From an uncultured Synechococcus sp. (GTDB taxonomy: Bacteria > Cyanobacteriota > Cyanobacteriia > PCC-6307 > Cyanobiaceae), in NCBI GenBank assembly GCA_903855705.1, contig CAINZT010000129.1, forward strand, positions 1-64,000: 64,000 bases of DNA. Reading direction: 5' to 3'. This document shows positions 38,253 through 48,481 of the stretch, piece by piece. Made by a program: the position numbers and the translations under genes. Numbering within the stretch: the first letter of the stretch is position 1; each line of letters begins with the position of its first letter. The notes under the pieces were generated by a model. It was not told the origin of the DNA. It saw nothing but the letters and a program-made list of their open reading frames with translations, and did not search any database.

Positions 38253-39014
38253 ATGGCCACCGCCAACGACCACCCAGACGCCCGGTCCACAAGCCTGCAA
38301 ACGAGCAGCGTGGAGCTCTTCGATCACCAGTGGGCCACCTACCGGGCCGTGTTGGACTCCGACCTGATGGGACACCGGGCGATCACGGCCGCCACCGCCG
38401 ATGCCCTGACCAGCCATCTGGCCCAACGGTCCGCCGCCGCTGCTGCGCCCCAGATGGTGGACCTGGGCTGCGGCGACTTGGCCCTGCTGGCCCCGGTGTT
38501 GCGCCAACTGCCCTTGGGGTCCTACCGGGGGCTTGATCTCACCGCCGCCGTGTTGCCCCTGGCCCAGGAGGCCCTTGGCAACGTGGGCTACCGGTGTGAT
38601 TGGCAGCAGGCCGACCTGCTCAGCTGGGCCCTCGAATCTCCAGCCAACGGCGCCATCGACATCCTCCATTCCTGCTTCGCAATCCATCACCTCAATGGGG
38701 ACCAGAAGCAGACCTTTCTGCGCCATGCCCGCGCCAAGATGGCCGAGGGCAGCCTCTTTTTATGGGCCGATGTGTTTCGCGAACCCGGCGAAAGCCGCGA
38801 TCACTATGTGAACCGCTACGCCGAGCGAATTCGCCGCCACTGGCCCCTCAATCCCGAACGCCAAGAGCAGATCATCAGCCACCTAAGCCAGTTTGACCAT
38901 CCGGCGGATCGAGACGCAATCGTGGCTGCAGCAGAGGCGACTGGCTGGCATTGGCACTGGCTCTGGCATGGGCCCCACCAGGCCGAAGCCCTAGCCCTGC
39001 TCACCCCAGCCTGA
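38253..39014 (+). CDS. class I SAM-dependent methyltransferase
   Basis: MVDLGCGDLALLAPVL, YRGLDLTAAVL, CFAIHHLNGDQKQTFL. Confidence 0.88.
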   Translation: MATANDHPDARSTSLQTSSVELFDHQWATYRAVLDSDLMGHRAITAATADALTSHLAQRSAAAAAPQMVDLGCGDLALLAPVLRQLPLGSYRGLDLTAAVLPLAQEALGNVGYRCDWQQADLLSWALESPANGAIDILHSCFAIHHLNGDQKQTFLRHARAKMAEGSLFLWADVFREPGESRDHYVNRYAERIRRHWPLNPERQEQIISHLSQFDHPADRDAIVAAAEATGWHWHWLWHGPHQAEALALLTPA

Positions 39015-39125
39015 GTGGCGGGGGTGACGGCCCCAAATTTGTAGGACAATCCCGCCCAGGGCTGGCATCAACGCAGTCGGTCGGCCAGAACAACCTGTTG
39101 GCTCGGCCAGGGCGATACCCCAGGA

Positions 39126-40016
39126 CTAAACACCATGGCGCCAGGAAAGCTCACAGCTGAGCACATCAGGCGGTGCAAACAGGCGCACTGGCAGCCCTCC
39201 ATAGCCAACACCACGACTGACAATCAGTCGCTGCTGGGATTGGCGGCCAATCTGGAAATGCCCGGATGGATAACGGCGGTTGTAGCGCCCATGCGGGAGC
39301 ACAATCGGGTGGCCGCCGGGCAAACAGATCTGCCCTCCATGGGTATGGCCGCAAACGGCAAGATCAAACGCGTACTCCTCAATATGGGCGACGCCCTGGG
39401 GCGAATGCATCAGCACGATTCGGCATCCACCCGCGCCCCGGAACATCGCTTCTGCATCGGGTCGACCGGAGGTCGGTTCATCAAGTCCGCAGATCCAAAC
39501 ATGGTCATAGGGCGCCGGCAACTGCACATTTTCATTGACAAGCACCCGGACGCCAACCGCTTGTAGCTGGTCCACGATCAAGCCATCATCCGCCCATAGA
39601 TCATGGTTACCAAGCACGGCATAACGTCCATAGGGAGCCGGTATGGCGCCGAGCTGCTGGGCTAGGGCCTCAATATGCCTGGCCCGATAGGACACGAAGT
39701 CTCCACCAAGTAAAAGCAGATCCGGCTGAAGATCAGCCAAGACCTGGCACGCCTGAGCAAGGGTCCTTGCATGCGTGGTCGGGCCAGCATGAAAATCAGA
39801 CGCGAAGGCGATGCGCAGTGGGGCCAGTGAATGCTCCGGCCCAGGAAAGGTCAGGGCACAACGATCAATGCGGAGTTGATCTTGCCAGCCAAGCCGATCG
39901 GCGATGGCCGCCATCCAGCCCTTACCAGAGAGTCGATCCAAAAGTGACTCAGTGACGTGGAGCAGTGGCGTGTAGTCATTAGCACGACGATGGGGAAGCA
40001 TCACAAGGCGGCCCAA
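39126..40016 (-). CDS. metallophosphoesterase
   Basis: FASDFHAGPTTH, LLGGDFV, VLGNHDLWAD, VCGHTHGGQI motifs. Confidence 0.94.
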   Translation of the reverse strand: MGRLVMLPHRRANDYTPLLHVTESLLDRLSGKGWMAAIADRLGWQDQLRIDRCALTFPGPEHSLAPLRIAFASDFHAGPTTHARTLAQACQVLADLQPDLLLLGGDFVSYRARHIEALAQQLGAIPAPYGRYAVLGNHDLWADDGLIVDQLQAVGVRVLVNENVQLPAPYDHVWICGLDEPTSGRPDAEAMFRGAGGCRIVLMHSPQGVAHIEEYAFDLAVCGHTHGGQICLPGGHPIVLPHGRYNRRYPSGHFQIGRQSQQRLIVSRGVGYGGLPVRLFAPPDVLSCELSWRHGV

Positions 40017-40664
40017 GCAACCAACGAGGGTCCAATTTTACAATCTAATACCACAACAAACACCGATACCGTATACGCCAATACGAGTAACAGCACTATT
40101 ACGAGCCAATTTCCTTCAAACGCCACACCCCCAGGCTTTATCACCTGCTCTTAGCCGATCCCAGGCGAGGCCCTCCGTTCACAAGGAACCAGGCCACGAA
40201 GGCGAACACCGCCACGCCTCCTTTAGGCACTTTGATTCAGCCGGGGATCCCGCTGTCGCCAACCAGCCGCGCAAGTTAACACCGATCTAACGACAACAGG
40301 CGACCTGGGCAAGCATGCAAAGCAAGCGGCATCAACCTAGAAACGGCTTCCAGAAGTATCCTGCCAAGTCCGAGGCCCCATCTCCTCAACAGCGAACGCA
40401 ACGCTCCAGGCAGGGAGATAGCCTTACTGCGCTCAGCCCACCATGGATGCCCTTTTGCAGCTGTGCCTTCCTTTGACTTTTCGAGTCAAATATAGCGGCA
40501 AATACAGTTAACGGCCTTGGCGAAGTTCCCATGGCCTGAGCGGCCAATAATCCCTGGCAGGGCCAATCAGCGTCAAAATAATCCGCATGATTGCGGGGAA
40601 TAAATACAAAGAAAAGCTGTCCGCGCCCATGGCAAACGTCAGCGTCAATACGGCTCCAGCAAAG

Positions 40665-40720
40665 CCTCAATAACAAAGTCTCAACAACAAAGTCTCAACA
40701 ACAAAGTCTCAACCGCAAAA
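40665..40720. repeat. 14-bp tandem repeat (4 copies)
   Basis: cctcaataacaaag / tctcaacaacaaag / tctcaacaacaaag / tctcaaccgcaaaa. Confidence 0.88.
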
Positions 40721-40755
40721 CCTCACCAAGAACGTCAACAGCCAGGCCCCCCCGC

Positions 40756-42123
40756 TCAGCTGTGCTCGCGCAGGAAGGCAATCGCGCCAATTAATTCTTC
40801 AGCGAAGCAATCGATCTCCTCGATGGTGGTGGTGAAGCTGAGGCTAGCCCTAGCCGAGGCGGCAAGGCCGTAGTGGCGGTGCAGGGGCTGGGTGCAGTGG
40901 TGGCCGCTGCGGATGCAGATGCCGGCGGAATCGAGCAATTCGGCCAGATCATTGGCGTGGAGGCCCGCCACGCTGAAGGCGGCCAGGGCGCCGCGGTCGG
41001 GCTGCTGCTGGGGGGTGGGCCCGAGAATCCGTAGCCCCTCGATCGCCTGGAGCCGGGCGAATAGGTGGGCCGTGAGCTGCTGCTCCCAGGCGTGGATGCG
41101 CTCGAGGCCCAGGCTATTGAGGTAATCCAGGGCCGCCCCCATGCCGATCGCCTCGCCGATGGCGGGGGTGCCGGCCTCAAATTTGTGGGGCAGGCCCGCC
41201 CAGGTGCTGCCATCAAGGAACACGTCCTGGATCATCTCGCCGCCGCCCAGGAAGGGGGGCATGGCCTCCAGCAGGGCTTCCCGCGCCCAAAGGAAGCCCA
41301 TGCCCGTGGGTCCGCAGAGCTTGTGGGAGGAGCCCACGAGGAAATCGGCGCCGAGCTGACCCACATCCACAGGCAGATGGGCCAGGCTCTGGCAGGCATC
41401 CACCAGCAGCAGGGCTCCTGCGGCGTGGGCCAGGGGTGCGATCTCGGCGATCGGATTGAGGCAGCCCAGGGTGTTGCTCACCTGCACCAGGCTCACCAAC
41501 CGGGTGCGCTCGCTGAGCTGGGCCTTGAAGTCGCCCAGGTCCAGTTCGCCGCTGCCAGTGAGACCGACATGGCGCAGCACGCAACCGGTGCGGGCCGCCA
41601 GGAGCTGCCAGGGCACCAGATTGCTGTGGTGCTCCATCACGCTGAGCAGCACCTCATCACCGGGCTTGAGGTTGGCGTCGCCCCAGCTGCGGGCCACCAG
41701 GTTGATCGCTTCGCTGGCGTTGCGGGTGAAGACAATCTCGTGGGGGGAGGCGGCACTAACAAAAGCCGCCGTCTTGGCACGGGCCGCTTCAAAACCCTCG
41801 GTGGCCCGGGCGCTCAGCTGGTGGGCGCCCCGGTGCACGTTGGCGTTGTCGTGGTCGTAGTAATGCTGCAGGGCGGCCAGCACCTGGCGCGGCTTCTGGC
41901 TGGTGGCGGCGTGGTCGAGGTAGATCAGCGGCTGGCCCAGGCAGGCCGTCTGGGCAAGCAAGGGGAAATCGGGCCGGGTCAGGGCAGCCAGGTTGGACCC
42001 AGCCCCGGGGCTGGCGCCGCCATGGCTAACGGCGTTGGCGTTGGCCGTGCCATGGGCGGTGACGCCGGCGTGGCCCTGGGCGCTGGTCGTGACGTTGGCC
42101 ATGGCGTTGGTACTCGACCCCAT
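40756..42123 (-). CDS. sufS: cysteine desulfurase SufS
   Basis: YLDHAATSQKPRQVL, NVHRGAHQLSARAT, VGSSHKLCGPTGMGFLW, CIRSGHHCTQPLH; Ala/Gly/His-rich N-terminal extension. Confidence 0.95.
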   Translation of the reverse strand: MGSSTNAMANVTTSAQGHAGVTAHGTANANAVSHGGASPGAGSNLAALTRPDFPLLAQTACLGQPLIYLDHAATSQKPRQVLAALQHYYDHDNANVHRGAHQLSARATEGFEAARAKTAAFVSAASPHEIVFTRNASEAINLVARSWGDANLKPGDEVLLSVMEHHSNLVPWQLLAARTGCVLRHVGLTGSGELDLGDFKAQLSERTRLVSLVQVSNTLGCLNPIAEIAPLAHAAGALLLVDACQSLAHLPVDVGQLGADFLVGSSHKLCGPTGMGFLWAREALLEAMPPFLGGGEMIQDVFLDGSTWAGLPHKFEAGTPAIGEAIGMGAALDYLNSLGLERIHAWEQQLTAHLFARLQAIEGLRILGPTPQQQPDRGALAAFSVAGLHANDLAELLDSAGICIRSGHHCTQPLHRHYGLAASARASLSFTTTIEEIDCFAEELIGAIAFLREHS

Positions 42124-43472
42124 CAGCCCGCCTCGCCCTCAGGGGCTTCAGGCCCCGATTCAACCGCGGGGGCTGGCCCACTTTCAAACCCATCGGCGGC
42201 GAGCAGGCGCTCAAATGGGCACCAGAGCCGGGCCGGAGCCGGCAACTCGCGCAGCACCTCCTCACAGAAGGCTCGCTTCAGCAGGGCCGAAGCCTGCTCG
42301 GCGGCGATGCCGCGGCTTTGGAGATAAAACAGTTCGTCCTGCTGTAAGCAGCTCACGGTCGCGCCGTGGGCGCAGCGCACGTCATCGGCAACGATCTCCA
42401 GCTCGGGCTTGGTGTCGATCCGGGCCCGGTCGGAAAGCAACAGGCTGCGGCTGAGTTGGGCCGCATTGGTGCGTTGGGCGGCACGGGGCACCCGCACGGC
42501 GCCATTGAACACGCTGCGGCCCCGGCCATCGGCCACGGCCTTATGGAGCTGGTCGAGCTGCCCCTCGGGGCCTCCAAAGGCGATATGGCTGTGGGTGTCA
42601 GCGATCTGATCGCCCGCAACCACCTGTAGGCCGCGCAGAGTCGTGGTGGCGCTGCCATCCACCTGGACAACCCGGGGCTCCAGCCGGGAGACCCCCCAAC
42701 CGGCGCTGACAGCCACCAGGCTGACGTCACTTTCGGGGTCCTGCTCCATGGCCAGGTGGGCGAGCAAGGCCCCATCCGGCTGGCCCAGAGCCACCAGGCC
42801 GTGTTGGAGCTTGGCGCCCCGGCCCAGGTGGGCCTCCAGCACCAAGCTGGTGAGGCCCGAACCGGCGGCCGTGAGCCGCTGGCAGAGCTGCAATTCCGCT
42901 TTTTCTTCGAGAATCAGCAGCACCCGCAGGGGCCGTAGGCCTGTTGCGCCATCGCTCACTAGCTCCAGGCTCACCTGGGCCCGACTGGACACGCGCAGGG
43001 CCAGCAACTGGGAGGCACAGGCGTGGTTGAGCTCCACCGGCCAGTGCTGCTCGCAGCCGGTGGCGGCGAGGGTGTGGCCCAGGGCCAGCACCAGCTCGGA
43101 GTCTGAGAGCCGGGTCAACCCCGGCGGCAACACCACCCCAGAGAGGGGATCGCGGCGCCCATCGAGCTGCAACCGCAGGGTAGGGGGCTTGTCTTCGCAA
43201 GCCCCTTGCGGCGAGGTGCCTTCTGGGGCAGGCCCATCAGGAGTGATGCCACTGGACTGGGCGCCGCTGGGGGGTAGATCGAGGCCGGCCAGCAGGGCCA
43301 GGTCGGTGAAACGCCAGGCCTCCTGGTGCCTAGACGGCAGCGGCAGGGCCGCTAGGGCCTCCCGGCCACGCCCCTGCACGGCGGCCAAGGGGCCCGACGG
43401 GGCCGGCAACTGGGCCAACAACTCCCCGGTCCAGGTAGCCAAGGTTTTGGCAGAAACAGTGCTTGCCCCCAT
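42123..43472 (-). CDS. sufD: Fe-S cluster assembly protein SufD
   Basis: position in the suf operon; [25 protein letters not shown]. Confidence 0.94.
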   Translation of the reverse strand: MGASTVSAKTLATWTGELLAQLPAPSGPLAAVQGRGREALAALPLPSRHQEAWRFTDLALLAGLDLPPSGAQSSGITPDGPAPEGTSPQGACEDKPPTLRLQLDGRRDPLSGVVLPPGLTRLSDSELVLALGHTLAATGCEQHWPVELNHACASQLLALRVSSRAQVSLELVSDGATGLRPLRVLLILEEKAELQLCQRLTAAGSGLTSLVLEAHLGRGAKLQHGLVALGQPDGALLAHLAMEQDPESDVSLVAVSAGWGVSRLEPRVVQVDGSATTTLRGLQVVAGDQIADTHSHIAFGGPEGQLDQLHKAVADGRGRSVFNGAVRVPRAAQRTNAAQLSRSLLLSDRARIDTKPELEIVADDVRCAHGATVSCLQQDELFYLQSRGIAAEQASALLKRAFCEEVLRELPAPARLWCPFERLLAADGFESGPAPAVESGPEAPEGEAG

Positions 43473-44260
43473 CAGCCCAGCTCCAGGGCCGCCAGTTCCT
43501 GGTCCACCCAGTCGTAGCCGCGTTCTTCGAGCTCGAGGGCCAACTCGCGACCACCGGTGCGCAGGATGCGGCCAGCGGCCATCACATGGACAAAATCGGG
43601 GGTGATCGCCTCCAACAGCCGCTGGTAGTGGGTGATCAACAGGGTGGCGGTATCGGCGGTGGCGAGCTGGCTGACGCCGGCGGCCACGATGCGCAGGGCA
43701 TCGATATCCAGGCCCGAATCGGTTTCATCCAGGATCGCCACTAGGGGCTCCAGCAGGGCCATCTGCAGGATCTCATTGCGCTTTTTCTCGCCCCCCGAAA
43801 AGCCCTCATTGACACTGCGATCGAGGAACGCCGGATCCATCTGCACCACGGTCAGGCGCTCACGCACTAGGTCCTCAAACGCAAAGGTGTCGAGTTCCTC
43901 CTGGCCGAGCTGGACCCGGCGGGCATTGGTGGCCACCCGCAAAAATTCCAGGTTGCTCACCCCCGGAATCTCCACCGGATATTGGAAACCAAGGAACACC
44001 CCCACCCGGGCCCGCTCTTCGGGCGAGAGCTCCAGCAGGTTCGCGCCCCGGTAGGTGACGGTGCCTGCAGTCACCGTGTAGGCGGGATGGCCCGCCAGCA
44101 CCTTGGAGAGGGTGCTCTTGCCGCTGCCATTACGGCCCATCACCGCGTGGATCTCCCCGGCCCGCAGGGTGAGGTTCACCCCCTTGAGGATCGCCTTGTC
44201 CTCCACGCGGGCATGGAGTCCGCGGATCTCAAGCAGAACGTTGGCGTCGGGGCGAATCAC
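43472..44260 (-). CDS. sufC: Fe-S cluster assembly ATPase SufC
   Basis: [57 protein letters not shown] start preferred. Confidence 0.96.
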   Translation of the reverse strand: MIRPDANVLLEIRGLHARVEDKAILKGVNLTLRAGEIHAVMGRNGSGKSTLSKVLAGHPAYTVTAGTVTYRGANLLELSPEERARVGVFLGFQYPVEIPGVSNLEFLRVATNARRVQLGQEELDTFAFEDLVRERLTVVQMDPAFLDRSVNEGFSGGEKKRNEILQMALLEPLVAILDETDSGLDIDALRIVAAGVSQLATADTATLLITHYQRLLEAITPDFVHVMAAGRILRTGGRELALELEERGYDWVDQELAALELG

Positions 44261-44336
44261 GGGTGCGAAAACAAACGAATCGGAAACAGGAACAACGGCC
44301 GCCACCGTTGGCAGCAGCGAAGGGCGGATCGCCGGG

Positions 44337-45779
44337 CTAGCCGACCGACCCTTCCAACTTGAGGGCCAGCAACTTGTCCGCTTCGGCGGCGAACTCCATC
44401 GGCAATTGGTTGAAGACGTCGCGGCAGAAGCCACTCACCATCATTGACACCGCCTCCTCAAAGGCGATGCCCCGGCTCTGGAGATAAAAGAGCTGATCCT
44501 CCGACATGCGACAGGTGCTGGCCTCATGCTCTACCGAGGCCAAGGGCTGCTGGGAGCGGATGTAGGGATAGGTGTTCGCGGCGGCCTGGTCGCCGATCAA
44601 CATCGAGTCGCATTGGCTATAATTGCGGGCTCCCACAGCCTTGGGACCAATCTGAACCAGGCCCCGATAGCTGTTGGCGGAATGGCCAGCGCTGATGCCC
44701 TTGCTCACGATCGTGGAGCGGGTGCGGGGGCCTACATGCACCATCTTGGAGCCGGTATCAGCCTGCTGGTGGTTGTTGGTGAGGGCCACGGAATAGAACT
44801 CTCCAACCGAATCGGCCCCCTGCAGCACACAACTGGGATACTTCCAGGTGATGGCCGAACCGGTTTCCACCTGGGTCCAGCTGATCTTGCTGCGATCGCC
44901 GCGGCAATGGCCCCGCTTGGTCACGAAGTTGTAGATCCCCCCGACGCCATGCTCATCGCCGGCGTACCAGTTCTGGACAGTGGAATACTTGATCGAGGCA
45001 TCATCAAGGGCCACCAGCTCCACTACGGCCGCATGCAGCTGGTTGGTATCAAACATGGGCGCGGTGCAGCCCTCTAAGTAGCTCACCGAAGCCCCCTCTT
45101 CCGCCACGATCAAAGTGCGCTCAAACTGGCCGGTATCACCTGAGTTGATGCGGAAATAGGTGGAGAGCTCCATCGGGCATTCCACCCCCTTAGGGATGAA
45201 CACGAAGGATCCATCGCTGAAAACAGCCGAATTGAGGGCTGAATAATAGTTGTCGTTACTGGGAACAACCGTACCCAAATAGCGCTCAATGAGCTCAGGG
45301 TGCTCCTTCACAGCTTCACTGATCGAGCAGAAGATCACCCCATGCTCGGCCAGTTTTTCCTTGTAGGTGGTGGCGATCGAAACGCTATCAAAAACGGCGT
45401 CCACTGCCACATTGGTGAGGCGCTTCTGCTCACTCAGGGGAATGCCAAGTTTGTCGAAGGTTTCGAGCAGCTTGGGATCAACTTCATCGAGGCTGGCCTT
45501 CTTATCGCGCTGCTTGGGAGCCGCGTAATAAATGATATTTTGAAAATCAATCGGCGGATAGCCCAGGGCCGCCCAGTCGGGCGTTTCCATCTGCAGCCAT
45601 TGGCGATAGGCCCGCAACCTGAATTGCAGCAAAAAGTCAGGCTCGTCCTTTTTGGCCGAAATCAATCGCACCACGTCCTCACTGAGGCCCTTGGCGATTT
45701 TCTCAGTTTCAATGTCAGTAACAAAACCGTACTTATACGGCTGACTGACAAGATCGCCAACGCTGGCTGCCGTGGTCAT
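44337..45779 (-). CDS. sufB: Fe-S cluster assembly protein SufB
   Basis: 480 aa; [42 protein letters not shown]. Confidence 0.97.
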   Translation of the reverse strand: MTTAASVGDLVSQPYKYGFVTDIETEKIAKGLSEDVVRLISAKKDEPDFLLQFRLRAYRQWLQMETPDWAALGYPPIDFQNIIYYAAPKQRDKKASLDEVDPKLLETFDKLGIPLSEQKRLTNVAVDAVFDSVSIATTYKEKLAEHGVIFCSISEAVKEHPELIERYLGTVVPSNDNYYSALNSAVFSDGSFVFIPKGVECPMELSTYFRINSGDTGQFERTLIVAEEGASVSYLEGCTAPMFDTNQLHAAVVELVALDDASIKYSTVQNWYAGDEHGVGGIYNFVTKRGHCRGDRSKISWTQVETGSAITWKYPSCVLQGADSVGEFYSVALTNNHQQADTGSKMVHVGPRTRSTIVSKGISAGHSANSYRGLVQIGPKAVGARNYSQCDSMLIGDQAAANTYPYIRSQQPLASVEHEASTCRMSEDQLFYLQSRGIAFEEAVSMMVSGFCRDVFNQLPMEFAAEADKLLALKLEGSVG

Positions 45780-45785
45780 GGCCGT

Positions 45786-46154
45786 CTATCCGAAGGAACA
45801 ATGGGCCTGAATCTCTTCAGCTGAGATGGTCTGTTTATCACAACGGAAAGCGTTGTCTTCGGTGAGAAACAGCATGCAATGGCATTCCTTGCGTTCGCGC
45901 ATGGGCACGCAAGGGCAGTTCCAGAAGGCCTGCTGGACCTCGGCCTGCTTGTCCTCATAGTGGCGACAAGGGCAGAGGGCGCCGCCAAGCTCGTCCTTGT
46001 GGCGGGCCAACCCTTCCAACACCACCGCCGTCACACCGGAGTCGATACAGAAGAAGGTGCCAGTGCGCTGGGCGTAGGTCTCAGCAAACTTGCGGATCAC
46101 CTCGAGGCTCTCACTGGCCTTGGTTGCCTCGGCGGAGGTCGTGGTGTCGGACAT
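45786..46154 (-). CDS. ftrC: ferredoxin-thioredoxin reductase catalytic chain
   Basis: CPCRHYEDKQAEV, NCPCVPMRERKECHCMLFL cluster and disulfide motifs. Confidence 0.95.
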   Translation of the reverse strand: MSDTTTSAEATKASESLEVIRKFAETYAQRTGTFFCIDSGVTAVVLEGLARHKDELGGALCPCRHYEDKQAEVQQAFWNCPCVPMRERKECHCMLFLTEDNAFRCDKQTISAEEIQAHCSFG

Positions 46155-46235
46155 GGGCGGCAGGTGTACGGCGAAATCGTGCCAGAACCGGGGCCAGCGC
46201 TGGACCCAGGGGCCAGACAAGGCGAATGGCAGCAA

Positions 46236-46259
46236 TAACGAAACCCTGGGGTTTCGTTA
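46236..46259. promoter_or_regulatory. perfect 24-bp dyad, candidate SufR operator
   Basis: TAACGAAACCC-TG-GGGTTTCGTTA between divergent ftrC-sufBCDS and sufR; contains AAAC-N6-GTTT. Confidence 0.65.
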
Positions 46260-46488
46260 CGAACGAGCCTAGGGCACCGAACCCGGCGCCGGTTGCTGAG
46301 CGCCAATTCTGCCCGTCGCCCGACCAGCCCCGCTCGAACCTTGCCCCTGGCGCTCCGCCCTGGCGGAGCCCAACCCCCCGAGACCAGCCCGCTCCCGCCT
46401 CCAGCCCACTGGCGACCGGCGGGAGGGGGGAGCGCCAACGCCACAACAGCAAAACAAACGTGGCATCGTGGTTGGACAGGCTGCGGCC

Positions 46489-47313
46489 ATGACGACGGCC
46501 ATGACACTGACCGCCCAACCCACGCCGAGATCAGCTGCCCAGGAGGGCTCCCGAGTCGAGCCCCCCGCTCCCCAAGCTGAGCAACCGCTTGGCCCTAACG
46601 GCCGCCGGTCCGTTCCCACACCGGCACCAGCTGGCGCCGCCAGCGCTCCCACCCGGGACACGGTCCTGACCCTGCTGCTGCGCCAGGGCGAGGCCACGGC
46701 CGCCGACCTGGCCGCCCAGTTGGTGGTGTCGGTGCAGGTGATGCGTCGCCACCTGCGCTCCCTCGAAGACGACGGCCTTGTGATGGCCAGCCCCAGCGCC
46801 GAAGGGCCGGGCCGGCCCAGCAACCGCTGGGGCCTCACCCGGAAGGGCCGCAGCCGCTTCCCCGATGGCAGCGAGCATTTCGCCCTCGGCCTGCTGGATT
46901 CAATGGCCGCCAGCCTGCCCGCCCAGACCGTGGCCCAGCTCCTGGGCCAACAGGCTGCAGCCAAAGCTGCCATCTACCGCCAGACCATCGGCTCCGGCTC
47001 CCTGCCCGAACGGATTGAACGGCTGGTGGACCTGCGCCGCCGCGATGGCTACGTGGCGGAGTTTCACCCCGATAGCGAGGGCCAGGGCTGGGTCATGAGT
47101 GAATTCCATTGCTCGGTGATGCGGATCGCCGAGCAGTTCCCCCAACTTTGCGACCAGGAGCTGCAACTGATCCGCCACACCTTCCCCGACTGCCAGGTGG
47201 ATCGGGTGCATTGGCGCCTGGAGGGGGGGCACTCCTGTGGCTTCCGCCTCCAGCTCAACCCGGCCCCAGAAGCGGGCCCCAATCCTGGCCTTGGACCCGT
47301 GAGCGGGTGCTGA
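46489..47313 (+). CDS. sufR: Fe-S cluster biosynthesis transcriptional repressor SufR
   Basis: N-terminal winged helix (DTVLTLLLRQGEATAADLAAQLVVSVQVMRRHLRSLEDDGLV) and C-x12-C-x13-C-x14-C in FHCSVMRIAEQFPQLCDQELQLIRHTFPDCQVDRVHWRLEGGHSCGF; exact start uncertain. Confidence 0.94.
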   Translation: MTTAMTLTAQPTPRSAAQEGSRVEPPAPQAEQPLGPNGRRSVPTPAPAGAASAPTRDTVLTLLLRQGEATAADLAAQLVVSVQVMRRHLRSLEDDGLVMASPSAEGPGRPSNRWGLTRKGRSRFPDGSEHFALGLLDSMAASLPAQTVAQLLGQQAAAKAAIYRQTIGSGSLPERIERLVDLRRRDGYVAEFHPDSEGQGWVMSEFHCSVMRIAEQFPQLCDQELQLIRHTFPDCQVDRVHWRLEGGHSCGFRLQLNPAPEAGPNPGLGPVSGC

Positions 47314-47717
47314 GCCGCGAGGACCTGGCCGAGCTGGAAGCGAGCCTGTTGCCGGCCCTGGAGCGCCACCACCTGCGGCTGCTGGCCCATAGCCTGCGCA
47401 GCCTGCAAGCGGCCGCCGGCCGCCGCAGCGGTCCCCTCCCCGCCCGAACCGACCTGCTGGCCTGGGCCCTGGACCAACCCGAACTGGAGGCCGAACCAGG
47501 GTTTTGCCAGGCCTTCCTCGACCAGCTGCAACGGGCCGGCAGCCAGTTGGAACGCATCGCCGAAGACCGCAGCGGCAGCAGCCAAACCGCCCAACCGCCA
47601 GCCATACCGCCCCCAACCGGCCCCCTGGGCCTGGGCCTGGCCGATCTGGTGGCCTGGGCAGGCCAGCAGGCGGACCGCCGGATTGCGAATATCAAGGCAC
47701 CTGAGTCGTCCCCTTGA
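47307..47717 (+). CDS. conserved hypothetical protein between sufR and the bilin lyase gene
   Basis: VLSREDLAELEASLLPALERHHLRLLAHSLRSLQ...; GTG start overlaps the sufR stop. Confidence 0.6.
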   Translation: MLSREDLAELEASLLPALERHHLRLLAHSLRSLQAAAGRRSGPLPARTDLLAWALDQPELEAEPGFCQAFLDQLQRAGSQLERIAEDRSGSSQTAQPPAIPPPTGPLGLGLADLVAWAGQQADRRIANIKAPESSP

Positions 47718-48388
47718 GCAGCCCCGAGCCGGTCTCCAGCAGCCCCTTCCCCAGCAGCCCCCAGGGCCAAGGCCGCCTGGTGATCAATGATGCCCTCAGT
47801 TTTTTCCAGTTGAGCTGTGGGCGCTGGCGCTCCCAGCGCAGTAGCCACCACCTGCTGCACCGCCGCGCCGAGGCCGGCGGTTCCCTGATCGTGGTGGAGG
47901 AGCTGGGAGTTGACGATCCCCGCCTGGAGGCGATTGCCCAGCTCCATGGCCAGGATCCCGCCGGCCTAGTGGGCGGCTGCAGGGTGCGCTGGAGCGGCTC
48001 GATGGCCTGGGACAAGGCCGGCGAAGACCACCAGGGCGAGAGTGTCTTTGGCCTGATCCCCACCGATGGGCGGGGCCGGGCCGGCCTGTTGCTGCGGGAC
48101 CGGGGCTACGCCGAGACGGCGCCCGTGGCTGGCCACTTCCGCATGGACGACCGGGACGACCTGCTGCTGAGCACCGCCTACGAAACGATGAGTTCCCTGG
48201 AGCGCTTCTCCTTTGCCGGGCCCAACGTGCGCCTGCGCACCAGCACGGTCGAGGGGCTCTCGAATACGGCCTCCTTCTGTGTGGAAACCCGCTGCAGCGA
48301 CGCAGACGGGACGACCCTGGGCGCCAGCCTGGCCGTCGCGGGCACGAGCCCTGGCACCGGCGCCACCCTGTCCCCCCTGGGCTGGTAG
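47714..48388 (+). CDS. CpcS/CpeS-family phycobiliprotein lyase
   Basis: ALSFFQLSCGRWRSQRSSHHLLHRRAEAGGS, WSGSMAWDKAGEDHQGESVFGLIP, YETMSSLERFSFAGPNVRLRTSTV. Confidence 0.9.
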   Translation: MSSPEPVSSSPFPSSPQGQGRLVINDALSFFQLSCGRWRSQRSSHHLLHRRAEAGGSLIVVEELGVDDPRLEAIAQLHGQDPAGLVGGCRVRWSGSMAWDKAGEDHQGESVFGLIPTDGRGRAGLLLRDRGYAETAPVAGHFRMDDRDDLLLSTAYETMSSLERFSFAGPNVRLRTSTVEGLSNTASFCVETRCSDADGTTLGASLAVAGTSPGTGATLSPLGW

Positions 48389-48481
48389 GGAACGTTACGG
48401 ACTGTGAGCCCTGGCCCGGGCCAGCCGGTCGCCCCGAGGGCGGACTTCTACGATCAGCGGCGACGGATGCCGAAGTTTCGA

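Noticed and set aside
40386-40676. 96-aa minus-strand ORF in the gap
   Set aside because: No recognisable motifs and it runs into the 14-bp repeats; not supported as a gene
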